Source of the DNA: Aquitalea aquatica
GTDB lineage: Bacteria > Pseudomonadota > Gammaproteobacteria > Burkholderiales > Chromobacteriaceae
NCBI RefSeq assembly: GCF_013911085.1
Contig: NZ_JACERN010000030.1
Coordinates: forward strand, 1-64,000
DNA: 64,000 bases
Direction of reading: 5' to 3'
Below the pieces are notes generated by a model. It saw only the letters and a list, made by a program, of their open reading frames with translations. It was not told the origin of the DNA and did no database searches. The translations under genes were made by a program, and so were the position numbers. How positions within the stretch are numbered: position 1 is the stretch's first letter; each line of letters starts with the position of its first letter. Shown here one piece after another: positions 37,566-46,050 of the stretch.

Positions 37566-37834
37566 GGATTTGCGAACTTCATCACATCATTTCGCTGGAA
37601 CAGTTCTATGACGAGCTGACCCGCCAGCTACATCTACCCACGCATTTCGGCCGCAATCTGGATGCGCTGTACGACAGCCTGAGCGCAGATGTCAGCGGCC
37701 CCTTCGAAATCATCTGGCGCGATACCGAACAGTCACGCCAGCAACTGGGTGCCGACCTCTACGCCACCCTGCTGGAGATCCTGCAATCGGTGGCGGAAGA
37801 ACGCGGCGATGTCACCCTGGATATTCATCACTGA
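37556..37834 (+). CDS. Barstar-like RNase inhibitor
   Basis: A 92-residue cytoplasmic protein of the barstar family: RICELHHIISLEQFYDELTRQLHLPTHFGRNLDALYDSLSADV has the N-terminal beta strand, the helix that plugs the RNase active site, and the FGRNLDALYDSL signature (barstar YGENLDALWDCL, in which Asp39 contacts barnase). The acidic residues around Asp37 and Asp41 are expected to contact the barnase active site. It overlaps the RNase gene by 10 bases, so antidote and toxin are made from one message. The operon ends at the terminator at 37852. Confidence 0.92.
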   Translation: MSVRICELHHIISLEQFYDELTRQLHLPTHFGRNLDALYDSLSADVSGPFEIIWRDTEQSRQQLGADLYATLLEILQSVAEERGDVTLDIHH

Positions 37835-37851
37835 AATCACCCGCACCATGC

Positions 37852-37879
37852 AAAAGGCTGCCACAAAGGCAGCCTTTTT
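37852..37879 (+). terminator. Terminator of the murI-barnase-barstar unit
   Basis: AAGGCTGCC (37854-37862) and GGCAGCCTT (37868-37876) form a 9-bp stem over ACAAA, then five T. Confidence 0.85.
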
Positions 37880-38012
37880 CACATCTGGCACACACAGCGC
37901 AACCGCATTAACCCCCCCTCAAACACAGCCCGGATCAAGGCGCACGGACACCAACAGTCCAGCCAACAGGGCAAGGCGGCGCAATAAAGGAGCCGGGCTT
38001 TTGTCCGTGGCT

Positions 38013-39167
38013 CTAAGCCAGGCTGCCAATACGCGCCACGGCCTCAGCCAAACGCTCAATACCGGTGGTATACGCCACCCGCACATGCTGTGCGGCCCGA
38101 TAACAGCCAAAATCTGCCCCTGGCGTAATGGCGACATTCACCTCCTCCAGTAGCCGTGCACAGTAGGCAAAGCTGTCATCGGTCACCGCACTGACATCCG
38201 CATACAGATAAAACGCCCCCTCAGGCTGCACCGGCAGTTTCCAGCCCAGCTGCGGCAAGGCCTGCAACAGGAAATCGCGCCGCCGGCCAAATTCGGCACG
38301 ACGCTGCTCCAGCTCGGCAATCACCTGCGGCTGGAAAGCCGCCAGTGCCGCGTGCTGCGCCATCGTCGGCGGACACAAAAACAGATTCTGCGCCAGCCGC
38401 AACGCTGGTTCCACATAAGCATCCGGCACCACCAGCCAGCCCAGCCGCCAGCCAGTCATCTGGAAATACTTGGAAAAACTGTTGATCACAAACACATCCG
38501 GGTCCACCGCCAAGGCCGTGGCAGCATCACAGCCATAGGTCAGACCATGATAAATCTCGTCCACGATCAGGCTGCCACCATGGCGCTTGCAGCTGGCGCT
38601 CAGTGCGGCCAGCTCTGCCGCCGTCAACAAGGTGCCAGTCGGATTGGCCGGGCTGGCCACCATGGCCGCCACCGTGCGCTCGGCCCAGGCCGCATCCACA
38701 TCCCCGGCCAGCAACTGGTAACGGGAATCCGGCCCCACGGCCAGGCAAACCGGCTCACCACCCAGCAAGCTGACAAAATGCCTGTTGCACGGATAAGTCG
38801 GGTCGGCCATCAGCACCTGATCGCCCTGGTCCACCAGCAAGGACAAGGCGATCTGCAATGCGCCAGAGGCACCCGGCGTCACAATGATGCGGCGCGCATC
38901 CACCGCCACGCCATAACGCTGCAGATAAAATGCCGCAATCGCCTCGCGCAGGGCCGGCAAACCCTGCGCCGCAGTATAAAAAGTATGGCCTTCGCTTAGA
39001 GCCTGCCGGCCAGCCTCCACAATGGCTGCCGGCGTGGCAAAGTCCGGCTCGCCCACTTCCAGATGAATCACATCCCTGCCCGCCGCCTGCAAAGCCCGGG
39101 CCCGCTCCAGAATGGCCATCACCTGAAACGGCGCAATGTCATTCAGTCTTGTTGATAGTTGCACCAC
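38013..39167 (-). CDS. Class I pyridoxal-phosphate aminotransferase
   Basis: A 384-residue fold-type I aminotransferase. Motifs seen are HLEVGEPDFATP (substrate glycine/proline loop), YTAAQGLPALREAIA, the PLP-binding ASPANPTGTLLTAAEL (Asn), VDEIYHGLTY (Asp and Tyr), the Schiff-base lysine in INSFSKYFQMTGWRLGWL (about 230-247), and AYTTGIERLAEAVARI near the end with the substrate-carboxylate arginine in RVAYTT. These fit aspartate/alanine-type enzymes, but the substrate cannot be told. Translation begins at GTG (39165-39167 or the next GTG), preceded by AGGGG. The gene is monocistronic; a weak GAGCC/GGCTC hairpin lies just past its stop. Confidence 0.88.
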   Translation of the reverse strand: MVQLSTRLNDIAPFQVMAILERARALQAAGRDVIHLEVGEPDFATPAAIVEAGRQALSEGHTFYTAAQGLPALREAIAAFYLQRYGVAVDARRIIVTPGASGALQIALSLLVDQGDQVLMADPTYPCNRHFVSLLGGEPVCLAVGPDSRYQLLAGDVDAAWAERTVAAMVASPANPTGTLLTAAELAALSASCKRHGGSLIVDEIYHGLTYGCDAATALAVDPDVFVINSFSKYFQMTGWRLGWLVVPDAYVEPALRLAQNLFLCPPTMAQHAALAAFQPQVIAELEQRRAEFGRRRDFLLQALPQLGWKLPVQPEGAFYLYADVSAVTDDSFAYCARLLEEVNVAITPGADFGCYRAAQHVRVAYTTGIERLAEAVARIGSLA

Positions 39168-39362
39168 AATCCCCTGTTATGTCGCCAGCGGCAGCACTTG
39201 GCGCGCAATGGCTATGCGCCCAGTGTAACAAGCCCACTCCGCCCCCTCCAGCACTGCCCTGCACCCGCCGACATACGGAGGCACTCGCCTGCTAATCTGC
39301 AGCCAAAGCCGGTTTCCGTGGCATCACTGTCAAAAACAATCCGCTGCCAGCGACTCAAGCTA

Positions 39363-39391
39363 TTGACAGCTAGCCCGACTAACCATAGAAT
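39363..39391 (+). promoter_or_regulatory. Promoter of tRNA-Ser(CGA)
   Basis: TTGACA (39363-39368) and TAGAAT (39386-39391) are separated by exactly 17 bases and lie 15 bases upstream of the mature tRNA 5' end. Confidence 0.8.
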
Positions 39392-39406
39392 TCGTCGCTC
39401 TGAGTC

Positions 39407-39496
<90 letters not shown>

Positions 39497-39508
39497 GACC
39501 AGACAGCC

Positions 39509-39540
39509 AAGCCCTTGAGAAATCAAGGGCTTTTTTGTTT
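39509..39540 (+). terminator. Terminator of tRNA-Ser
   Basis: AAGCCCTTGA (39509-39518) pairs with TCAAGGGCTT (39523-39532) over GAAA, followed by a T-rich run. Confidence 0.85.
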
Positions 39541-39718
39541 TCCTCCTTCCCTGAAAACGCCGTTTTTCTCCCTGACTACCTTCTAATATTTCTACAAATC
39601 TTCTAATAAAGCCGTCCACAGCGCATTACAACTCTCTGATTTTCATGAAATTCCCTTCTGAAAATCAATCAGGTACAGTCCTATAGGGACTACTAACGCC
39701 CCCGACGCCCCCCCACTT

Positions 39719-40582
39719 TCAGTAGCAGAGGGCTTTAGAGTCCGGGCTTAATTTACCTGATTTCTCAGCAAGTGATTCGGCATAGGCTGCCGGCGTCAAA
39801 CCACCCAGTGCTTTCTTCGGCCTTTCATTGTTGTATTCCCTTCGCCAGGCTTCGATAACAACCTGGGCATGGCGCAGGCTGGTGAACCAGTGTTCGTTCA
39901 GGCACTCGTCCCGGAAACGTCCGTTAAAGGATTCGATATAAGCGTTCTGATTGGGCTTGCCCGGCTCAATCAGAAAGAGTTGAACCCCACGGGCGTGCGC
40001 CCAGCTCAACATCGCACGGCTGCAGAACTCCTTGCCGTTATCGGTCCGGATGGCTTTGGGCAAGCCACGTGTCTTGGCTAGTTGGTCGAGGACGCGCGTC
40101 AGATGCAGGCCTCCCATCGCCCGCTCTGGAACAATGGCGACTGCTTCATGCGTGGCATCATCGACCACTGTCAGATTCTTGATAACACGCCCCTCTGCCG
40201 TCCGGTCGAACACAAAGTCCATCGACCAGACCTGATTGGCCGCCAAAGGGCGAGCTAGTGGGTGACGGTCTGCCACGGGAATTTTCTTGCGCTTGCGCCG
40301 GCGAATTTGCAGACCTGCCTCGGCATAGAGTCGATCTACCCGCTTGTGATTGACCAGCATGCCGCTCTGTCGCAGCTTCAAATAGATCATGCCGGCCCCA
40401 TAGCGTCGGTGCCGTTGCGCGAGCGCGATGATCTGCGCTTTCAAGGCGGCATTTCGGTCAGTGGCGGGCTGGTAGCGGTATGAGCTGGGGCTCATGTCGG
40501 CCAGACATAGCGATCGACGCTCGCTAAGCCCTTTGCCCACAAGATGGCGCACCAGCTCCCGCCGTGACGGTACGCTTACCAC
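39719..40582 (-). CDS. IS407-type transposase OrfB
   Basis: The catalytic part (287 aa) of the IS3-family transposase. The DDE residues are visible: Asp in [14 protein letters not shown], Asp in [16 protein letters not shown], and Glu in [23 protein letters not shown], within an integrase core (rve) domain, preceded by the HTH_21-like segment [16 protein letters not shown]. OrfB lies in the -1 frame relative to OrfA and overlaps it; the AAAAAAG stretch at 40588-40582 is the usual programmed -1 frameshift site, so the active product should be an OrfAB fusion. A GTG can also start OrfB alone. Confidence 0.93.
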   Translation of the reverse strand: MVSVPSRRELVRHLVGKGLSERRSLCLADMSPSSYRYQPATDRNAALKAQIIALAQRHRRYGAGMIYLKLRQSGMLVNHKRVDRLYAEAGLQIRRRKRKKIPVADRHPLARPLAANQVWSMDFVFDRTAEGRVIKNLTVVDDATHEAVAIVPERAMGGLHLTRVLDQLAKTRGLPKAIRTDNGKEFCSRAMLSWAHARGVQLFLIEPGKPNQNAYIESFNGRFRDECLNEHWFTSLRHAQVVIEAWRREYNNERPKKALGGLTPAAYAESLAEKSGKLSPDSKALCY

Positions 40583-40845
40583 TTTTTTCGCAGGGCCTCT
40601 TTGGCAATCTCGTTCTCGAGCATGGTCTCGGCCAGGAGCTTCTTCAGCCGTGCGTTCTCAGTTTCCAGCTCCTTGAGACGCTTGGCCTCGGAGACATTCA
40701 TGCCGCCGAATTTGTTGCGCCAGAGGTAATAGCTGGCTTCCGAGAAGGCGTATTTGCGGCACAACTGTGCAACAGGCATGCCGGCTTCTGCCTCGCGCAG
40801 GAAGCCGATGATCTGTTCTTCGGTGAAACGTTTCTTCATGTCCAA
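40576..40845 (-). CDS. IS407-type transposase OrfA
   Basis: The DNA-binding part (89 aa, [22 protein letters not shown]...) has a helix-turn-helix (about 5-45, with [13 protein letters not shown]) and a leucine zipper ([25 protein letters not shown], about 56-80). The sequence is characteristic of the IS407 group of the IS3 family. It ends in KKW at the A6G slip site, the junction to OrfB. There is no sign of a premature stop, so the element may be active. Confidence 0.93.
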   Translation of the reverse strand: MDMKKRFTEEQIIGFLREAEAGMPVAQLCRKYAFSEASYYLWRNKFGGMNVSEAKRLKELETENARLKKLLAETMLENEIAKEALRKKW

Positions 40846-40950
40846 TCTCCATGTGGGGTTGATTGGACCCTAAAGTCAGGTGCTACTCAATACTGGGGGG
40901 ACGTCGCCCCCGCTCTTCTTCTCTGCAAAGCATGGTCTGTCCTGCTCCCC

Positions 40951-41039
40951 GTGGACACTCACTTAAGCTGGATAATCACCGCCAAGGAGTGATGTTCATG
41001 AGCAAGATCAGACGTACTGCCGGCTATCGCTCCGTTTGA
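40951..41039 (+). pseudogene. Relic of a second insertion sequence
   Basis: GTGGACACTCACTTAAGC (40951-40968) looks like the terminal inverted repeat of an IS, followed by a good ribosome site (AAGGAG, 40984-40989) and a start reading MSKIRRTAGYRSV before a TGA at 41037-41039. MSKxRRT is how many IS3-type OrfA proteins begin, so this is probably the first 90 bp of such an element, truncated. It lies 45 bases from the intact IS, suggesting repeated insertion at this locus. Confidence 0.5.
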
Positions 41040-41065
41040 TTACGGCATCCTGAGCGCACCATGCG

Positions 41066-41099
41066 AAAAAGGCCATGCAATGCATGGCCTTTTATTTTT
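41066..41099. terminator. Terminator after the RND efflux operon
   Basis: GGCCATGC (41071-41078) and GCATGGCC (41082-41089) over AAT, with A5 on one side and TTTTATTTTT on the other, so it can work in both directions. It lies just beyond the small periplasmic protein gene. Confidence 0.8.
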
Positions 41100-41110
41100 C
41101 AAGCATGGTC

Positions 41111-41293
41111 TCAGTGATGCTCGCCCGCACGCTGGCGGTTTACCTCGCACGGGGTACCGGCGGTGCAGAAGGCATCATTGGCATTGCGCTGGGCATGTTG
41201 CTCAGCCGTCTGACTGGCGGCCTGGGCATCTGCAGCAAAAACCTGGCTGCTGCATGCCAGTAGCAGCAGGATGGGGGTGATGAATTTGCTCAT
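41111..41293 (-). CDS. Small secreted protein next to efflux operon
   Basis: A 60-residue precursor with a clear signal peptide (MSKFITPILLLLACSSQVFA, cleavage after residue 20). The mature 40 residues are polar, Ala/Gln-rich, with two cysteines (about 43 and 49) and a C-terminal EHH. It lies 42 bases downstream of the outer-membrane channel gene on the same strand and upstream of the shared terminator, so it is probably the last gene of the efflux operon. The ATG follows GGAATT. I do not recognise the family; similar tiny periplasmic proteins follow pump genes in some relatives, but a role is not known. Confidence 0.65.
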   Translation of the reverse strand: MSKFITPILLLLACSSQVFAADAQAASQTAEQHAQRNANDAFCTAGTPCEVNRQRAGEHH

Positions 41294-41335
41294 GGGAATT
41301 CCTTACGATTGATTGGTTTTTTACTTTGTCGATGT

Positions 41336-42787
41336 TTACTTTGAACCGCTGTCATCCCAGCTGCCGCCCAGTGCACGGATCAGGCTGAGCGAAGCCAGAT
41401 AGCGGTCCTGACGGATGCTCAGCGCCTGCCGCCGGATGGTCAGCTCGCTGCGCTGGGCGTCCAGCAATTCCAGCTGTCCGGTCTGGCCATTGCGATAGCG
41501 TGAGTCGGCCAGCGCACTAGCGTGGGCTGCACTGTTTACTGCTTGCTGCTGGGCTTCTTCCTGCTGCGCCAGCAGACGGATATCGCTGAGCGAATCCTCT
41601 ACTTCAGCCAGCGACTGCAGGATGCTGTGGCGATAATCGGCCATGGCCACGTCCATGTCGGCACGGGCCGAACCCAGCAGTGCCTGACGGCGCCCGCCAT
41701 CAAACAGTGGCAGGGACAGCAAGCCTTCCACCGACCAGGCACGGGCCGACCAGAGGAAGATGTCGCGCAGCTGCGAGCTGGCATAACCACCGGCCGAAGT
41801 CAGCGTCAGGTCCGGAAACCAGGCGGCTTGCGCCACCCCGACACGGGTCTGTGCGGCCAGCAGTTTGCGCTGGGCGGCCGCCACATCGGGACGGCGCGCC
41901 AGCATGGCGGACGGCAAACCGGCAGGCACCTGCGGCAGGCTGGCATTCCAGCGGGATTCTTCCAGCTGGAAGCTGGATGCAGGCTTGCCCAACAGTACCG
42001 CCAGTGCGTTTTCCAGCTGTGCGCGTTGGCGGTCCAGCGCAATGGCTTGCGCGCGGGTGGCCTGACTGTCCGATTCAATACGTGCCAGTGACAGCCCGGA
42101 CTCCTCCCCGGCCTGATAGCGCTGGCGGGTTAGCTGCGCAGTACGGGCATAGGACTGCACAGTGTCCTGCAGCAGCTGGCGTTGCTGGTCGAGCAGGCGC
42201 AGGCTGAAGTAAGTCTGTGCCACCTGGCTGGCAATCAGCAGACGGCTGCCCTGCAGCAGCGCGGCACTGGCTTCGGCATCCAGCGCCGCGGCACGACTGG
42301 CCCCGGACAAGCGACCGGCCAGGTCGATTTCATAGCTGAAGCTGGCCCCCAGGCTGGTCAGCTTCACCGGCGTAGTGTTACTGCTGTTCAGCAAGCTGGT
42401 GCCGGACGGCCCGGCCCCGGCCTGCGTGCCGCGCGCACTCCCCAGATTGACACCCAACTGCGGCATGCGGTCGGCATCGGCCACGCCCAGTGCGGCGCGG
42501 GCCTGTTGCAGACGGGCGGCTGCCGCCGCGAGGTCGGTATTGTGTTGCAGCGCGCTGTCAATCAGCCGGTTCAGCGTGCTGTCCTGATAGGCCAGCCACC
42601 AGTCGCCACGCGTGGCGGCATCGGCCGGTGCGGCCAGCGTCCAGCTGCCATCCGCCAGCGGGGCCACTGGTGGGTTCTTGTAGCTGGCCGGGGTGGTTGG
42701 CAGCTGGCTGCCATCAATGGCGGGCGGCGTGGCGCAAGCGCTCAGCGCAGCCGCCAGCACCAGGCCCAGTGTGATTTTGTTGATCAT
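41336..42787 (-). CDS. RND efflux outer-membrane channel, OprM/OprN-like lipoprotein
   Basis: The TolC-like exit duct (483 aa) of a tripartite efflux pump. The signal peptide ends in the lipobox LSAC (Cys18), so it is a lipoprotein anchored in the outer membrane. Two OEP repeats follow, each with the long coiled-coil helices (for example LIDSALQHNTDLAAAAARLQQARAALG and SLAEVEDSLSDIRLLAQQEEAQQQAVNSA), and the C-terminal YRNGQTGQLELLDAQRSEL motif typical of the NodT/OprM group. The gene follows the pump gene with a 12-base gap and has GGAAG upstream. Confidence 0.94.
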   Translation of the reverse strand: MINKITLGLVLAAALSACATPPAIDGSQLPTTPASYKNPPVAPLADGSWTLAAPADAATRGDWWLAYQDSTLNRLIDSALQHNTDLAAAAARLQQARAALGVADADRMPQLGVNLGSARGTQAGAGPSGTSLLNSSNTTPVKLTSLGASFSYEIDLAGRLSGASRAAALDAEASAALLQGSRLLIASQVAQTYFSLRLLDQQRQLLQDTVQSYARTAQLTRQRYQAGEESGLSLARIESDSQATRAQAIALDRQRAQLENALAVLLGKPASSFQLEESRWNASLPQVPAGLPSAMLARRPDVAAAQRKLLAAQTRVGVAQAAWFPDLTLTSAGGYASSQLRDIFLWSARAWSVEGLLSLPLFDGGRRQALLGSARADMDVAMADYRHSILQSLAEVEDSLSDIRLLAQQEEAQQQAVNSAAHASALADSRYRNGQTGQLELLDAQRSELTIRRQALSIRQDRYLASLSLIRALGGSWDDSGSK

Positions 42788-42799
42788 CTATCCGCTTCC

Positions 42800-45700
42800 T
42801 TATTCGACATGGTGCTGCTGTAGCGCATGGCCGTGCTCATGCCCCATTGGCGGCTGGGCAATCGGGTCCAGATGCGGCACTTGTCCGTGTAGCTTCAGTG
42901 GCTTGTTGCCGGACAAACGGCGCATCAGCACATAGAACACCGGGGTGAGGAACAGCCCGAATACCGTGACGCCTATCATCCCGCTGAACACCGCCACGCC
43001 CATGGCATTGCGCATTTCCGCCCCGGCACCTTGCGCCAGCACCAGCGGCAACACACCCATGATGAAGGCCATCGAGGTCATCAGGATGGGGCGCAGCCGC
43101 AGGCGGCTGGCTTCAATGGCGGCCTGCAGCGGGCTGCGGCCGGCAAACTCCAGTTCACGGGCAAACTCGACAATCAGGATGGCGTTCTTGGCACTCAAGC
43201 CCACCAACACCACCAGGCCGATCTGGGTGAACACATTGTTGTCGCCGTGACTCAGCCACACCCCGGCCATGGCCGCCAGCAAGGCCATCGGCACGATCAT
43301 GATGATGGCCAGCGGCAGCGCCAGGCTTTCGTATTGCGCCGCCAACACCAGGAACACCAGCAAGATGGCAATGGGGAATACCCAGTTACCGGAATTACCC
43401 GCCAGGATTTCCTGATAGGTCAGCTCGGTCCACTCATAGCCAATGCCCGGCGGCAGGGTTTGTGCCGCCACCCGCGCTACGGCTTCCTGTGCCTGTCCGC
43501 TGGAATAGCCAGGGGCGGCACCGCCGTTGATGTCGGCTGCCAGAAAACCGTTGTAACGCATCGCCCGTTCCGGCCCGAAGCTGGGCTTGACCTTGAGCAG
43601 GGCCGACAGCGGTACCATGCTGCCGTTGGCCGAACGCACCTGCAGCTGGCCCACGTCTTCCGGACGCGCACGGAAGTTGGCATCCGCCTGCACCCGCACG
43701 GTGTAGGTACGGCCAAACTTGTTGAAGTCGTTGACGTACAGGCTGCCCAGATAAATCTGCATGGTGTTGAACACGTCGGTCACTTTCACCCCCAGCTGCT
43801 CGGCCTTGGTGCGGTCCAGATCAGCCAGCAGTTGCGGCACGTTCAGCTGGTAGCTGGTATACAGCCCGGCCAGCTCCGGAGCCTTGGCCGCACCGGCCAT
43901 GAAGGCCTTCACCGCCTTGTCCATGGCGTCATAACCCAGGCCGCCACGGTCTTCGAGTTGCAGCTTGAACCCGCCGGTAGTGCCCAGCCCCTGCACCGGT
44001 GGTGGCGGGAACATCACCACAAAGGCATCCTGCAACTTTCCATACTCGGCATTCATGGCTCCGGCAATGTCATTAGCGCTCATGCCCTTGCCCTGCCGTT
44101 CTTCAAACGGCTTGAGAGTGACAAACACGATGCCGGAGTTGGCACTATTGGTAAAACCGTTGATCGACAGCCCGGGGAAGGCAATGGCGTGCTCTACGCC
44201 CGGAATCTTCAGCGCAATATCACTCATGCGATGAATCACCGCGTCGGTACGGTCCAGCGTGGCACCGTCCGGCAACTGGGCAAAACCGATCAGGTATTGC
44301 TTGTCCTGTACCGGTACAAAGCCACCCGGAATGGTGTGGAACAGCCCTGCTGTCAGCGCGGCCAGCCCGGCATACATGGCCAGCATGACAAACTTGCGGC
44401 CGATGGCTTGCTTCACGCCCTGGCTGTAACGTGTGGCACCACGGTTGAACAGGCGGTTGAAACGGTCAAAGAAACCACCCAGCAGACGATCCATCTGGCG
44501 GGTCAGCCAGTCCGGCGGCGCATCATGGCGTTGCAGCAGCAAGGCAGCCAGTGCCGGGGACAGCGTGAGCGAGTTGATGGCGGAAATCACCGTGGAAATG
44601 GCAATGGTCAGCGCAAACTGCTTGTAAAACATACCGCTCAGCCCGCTGATGAAGGCCAGTGGCACAAACACCGCCACTAGCACCAGCGCAATGGCGATGA
44701 TGGGGCCAGACACTTCGCGCATGGCCCGATAGGAGGCCGCACGCGGGTCCAGCCCGGCCTCGATATTGCGCTCGACGTTTTCCACCACCACGATGGCGTC
44801 GTCCACCACGATGCCGATGGCCAGCACCAGGCCAAACAAGGACAGGGTGTTGATGGTGAAACCAAAGCCGTGCATGACCGCGAAAGTACCGACAATGGAC
44901 ACCGGTACCGCCAGCAGCGGAATCAGCGAGGCACGCCAGGTTTGCAGGAACAGGATGACCACCAGCACCACCAGCGTGATGGCCTCCAGCAGGGTATGCA
45001 CTACCGATTCGATCGACGCACGCACAAACTGGGTGGGGTCGTAGTCGATGGCGTAGTCCACCCCTTCCGGCATGGATTTCTTCAGTTCGGCCATGGTGGC
45101 TCGCACCTGATCGGAAATCTGCAAGGCATTGGAGCCAGGGGCCTGCGACACCGGAATGGCCACTGCCGACTTGTTATCCAGCGTGGAATGCAGCGCGTAT
45201 TCCGATGCGCCCAGCTCGATGCGGCCCAAGTCACGCAGGCGGGTTACCGCGCCATCTGCACCGGTCTTGACGATGATGTCGCCGAATTCCTGCTCGGTTT
45301 GCAGGCTGCCCTGCGCGTTGATGGGGAATTGCAGCTGGATGCCCTTGGCACTGGGCGAGGCACCGATGCTGCCGGCCGCGGCCTGCACGTTCTGTTCGCG
45401 GATGGCCGTTACCACCTCGCTGGCCGACAAGCCATGCATGGCCACTTTTTGCGGGTCCAGCCAGATGCGCATGGAATAATCGCCAGCACCAAACAGCCCT
45501 ACCTGGCCCACGCCGCTGATGCGTGCCAGCCGGTCGCGCACATTGAGAATGGCGTAGTTGCGCAGATAGGTCATGTCGTAGCGGCCATTGGGCGACAGCA
45601 GGTGCACCACCAGCGTCAGGTCCGGGCTGCTCTTGATGGTGGTCAGGCCCAGACGGCGCACGTCCTCGGGCAGGCGCGGTTCAGCCTGGGACACGCGGTT

Positions 45701-46030
45701 TTGCACCAGCTGCTGTGCCTTGTCCGGGTCGGTACCGATCTGGAAGGTCACCGTCAGCGTCATCAGGCCGTCGGTAGTGGCCTGGCTGCTCATGTACAAC
45801 ATGCCTTCGGTGCCGTTGATGGCTTCTTCCAGCGGCGTGGCCACCGATTCGGCAATCACCTTGGGGTTGGCACCGGGAAACTGCGCCCGCACGATGATTT
45901 GCGGCGGTACCACTTCCGGGTATTCCGAAATCGGCAGCACCCGCAAGGACAGCAGGCCCGCCAGGAAAATCAGCAGCGACAACACCCCGGCAAAAATGGG
46001 ACGGTCGATGAAGAATTTGGATAGGTTCAT
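42800..46030 (-). CDS. RND multidrug efflux pump, MexF/AcrB-like
   Basis: The 1076-residue inner-membrane drug/proton antiporter. It begins NLSKFFIDRPIFAGVLSLLIFLAGLLSL, has the twelve-helix RND arrangement with two large periplasmic loops, the IVVDDAIVVVENVERN segment (TM4 with the Asp pair needed for proton coupling) and GLSAKNAILIVEFARE in the second half. FPPPPVQGLGTTGGF is the pore-lining signature of the HAE-1 family. Closest in type to MexF, whose operon also has a LysR regulator. The C-terminal tail ends HGQVPHLDPIAQPPMGHEHGHALQQHHVE, unusually rich in histidine and able to bind metal. Confidence 0.95.
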   Translation of the reverse strand: MNLSKFFIDRPIFAGVLSLLIFLAGLLSLRVLPISEYPEVVPPQIIVRAQFPGANPKVIAESVATPLEEAINGTEGMLYMSSQATTDGLMTLTVTFQIGTDPDKAQQLVQNRVSQAEPRLPEDVRRLGLTTIKSSPDLTLVVHLLSPNGRYDMTYLRNYAILNVRDRLARISGVGQVGLFGAGDYSMRIWLDPQKVAMHGLSASEVVTAIREQNVQAAAGSIGASPSAKGIQLQFPINAQGSLQTEQEFGDIIVKTGADGAVTRLRDLGRIELGASEYALHSTLDNKSAVAIPVSQAPGSNALQISDQVRATMAELKKSMPEGVDYAIDYDPTQFVRASIESVVHTLLEAITLVVLVVILFLQTWRASLIPLLAVPVSIVGTFAVMHGFGFTINTLSLFGLVLAIGIVVDDAIVVVENVERNIEAGLDPRAASYRAMREVSGPIIAIALVLVAVFVPLAFISGLSGMFYKQFALTIAISTVISAINSLTLSPALAALLLQRHDAPPDWLTRQMDRLLGGFFDRFNRLFNRGATRYSQGVKQAIGRKFVMLAMYAGLAALTAGLFHTIPGGFVPVQDKQYLIGFAQLPDGATLDRTDAVIHRMSDIALKIPGVEHAIAFPGLSINGFTNSANSGIVFVTLKPFEERQGKGMSANDIAGAMNAEYGKLQDAFVVMFPPPPVQGLGTTGGFKLQLEDRGGLGYDAMDKAVKAFMAGAAKAPELAGLYTSYQLNVPQLLADLDRTKAEQLGVKVTDVFNTMQIYLGSLYVNDFNKFGRTYTVRVQADANFRARPEDVGQLQVRSANGSMVPLSALLKVKPSFGPERAMRYNGFLAADINGGAAPGYSSGQAQEAVARVAAQTLPPGIGYEWTELTYQEILAGNSGNWVFPIAILLVFLVLAAQYESLALPLAIIMIVPMALLAAMAGVWLSHGDNNVFTQIGLVVLVGLSAKNAILIVEFARELEFAGRSPLQAAIEASRLRLRPILMTSMAFIMGVLPLVLAQGAGAEMRNAMGVAVFSGMIGVTVFGLFLTPVFYVLMRRLSGNKPLKLHGQVPHLDPIAQPPMGHEHGHALQQHHVE

Positions 46031-46050
46031 GAATGTCTTTCGCGTGGGAA

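Larger units (their letters stand above)
39704..40905 (-). mobile_element. IS3-family insertion sequence (IS407-type)
   Basis: An apparently intact element of about 1202 bp. The ends are imperfect inverted repeats: GACGCCCCCCCACT... at the left and, read on the other strand, GACGTCCCCCCAGT... at the right, both continuing with AGTAGCA. It is flanked by C-rich direct repeats (GCCCCC at 39698-39703 and 40906-40911); because they are homopolymer-like, a 4-bp CCCC duplication, usual for the IS407 group, fits as well and would shift the ends by one base. Two overlapping frames encode the transposase, with the A6G slippage motif at 40582-40588. The element sits in the gap between tRNA-Ser and an efflux operon and interrupts no gene. 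Confidence 0.9.

Noticed and set aside
40564-40992. 142-codon plus-strand frame over the end of the IS
   Set aside because: Antisense to OrfA and the terminal repeat, with no coding features.
43031-44680. 549-codon open frame antisense to the RND pump gene
   Set aside because: Gln/His/Arg-rich translation without domains; the pump gene on the opposite strand is unambiguous.
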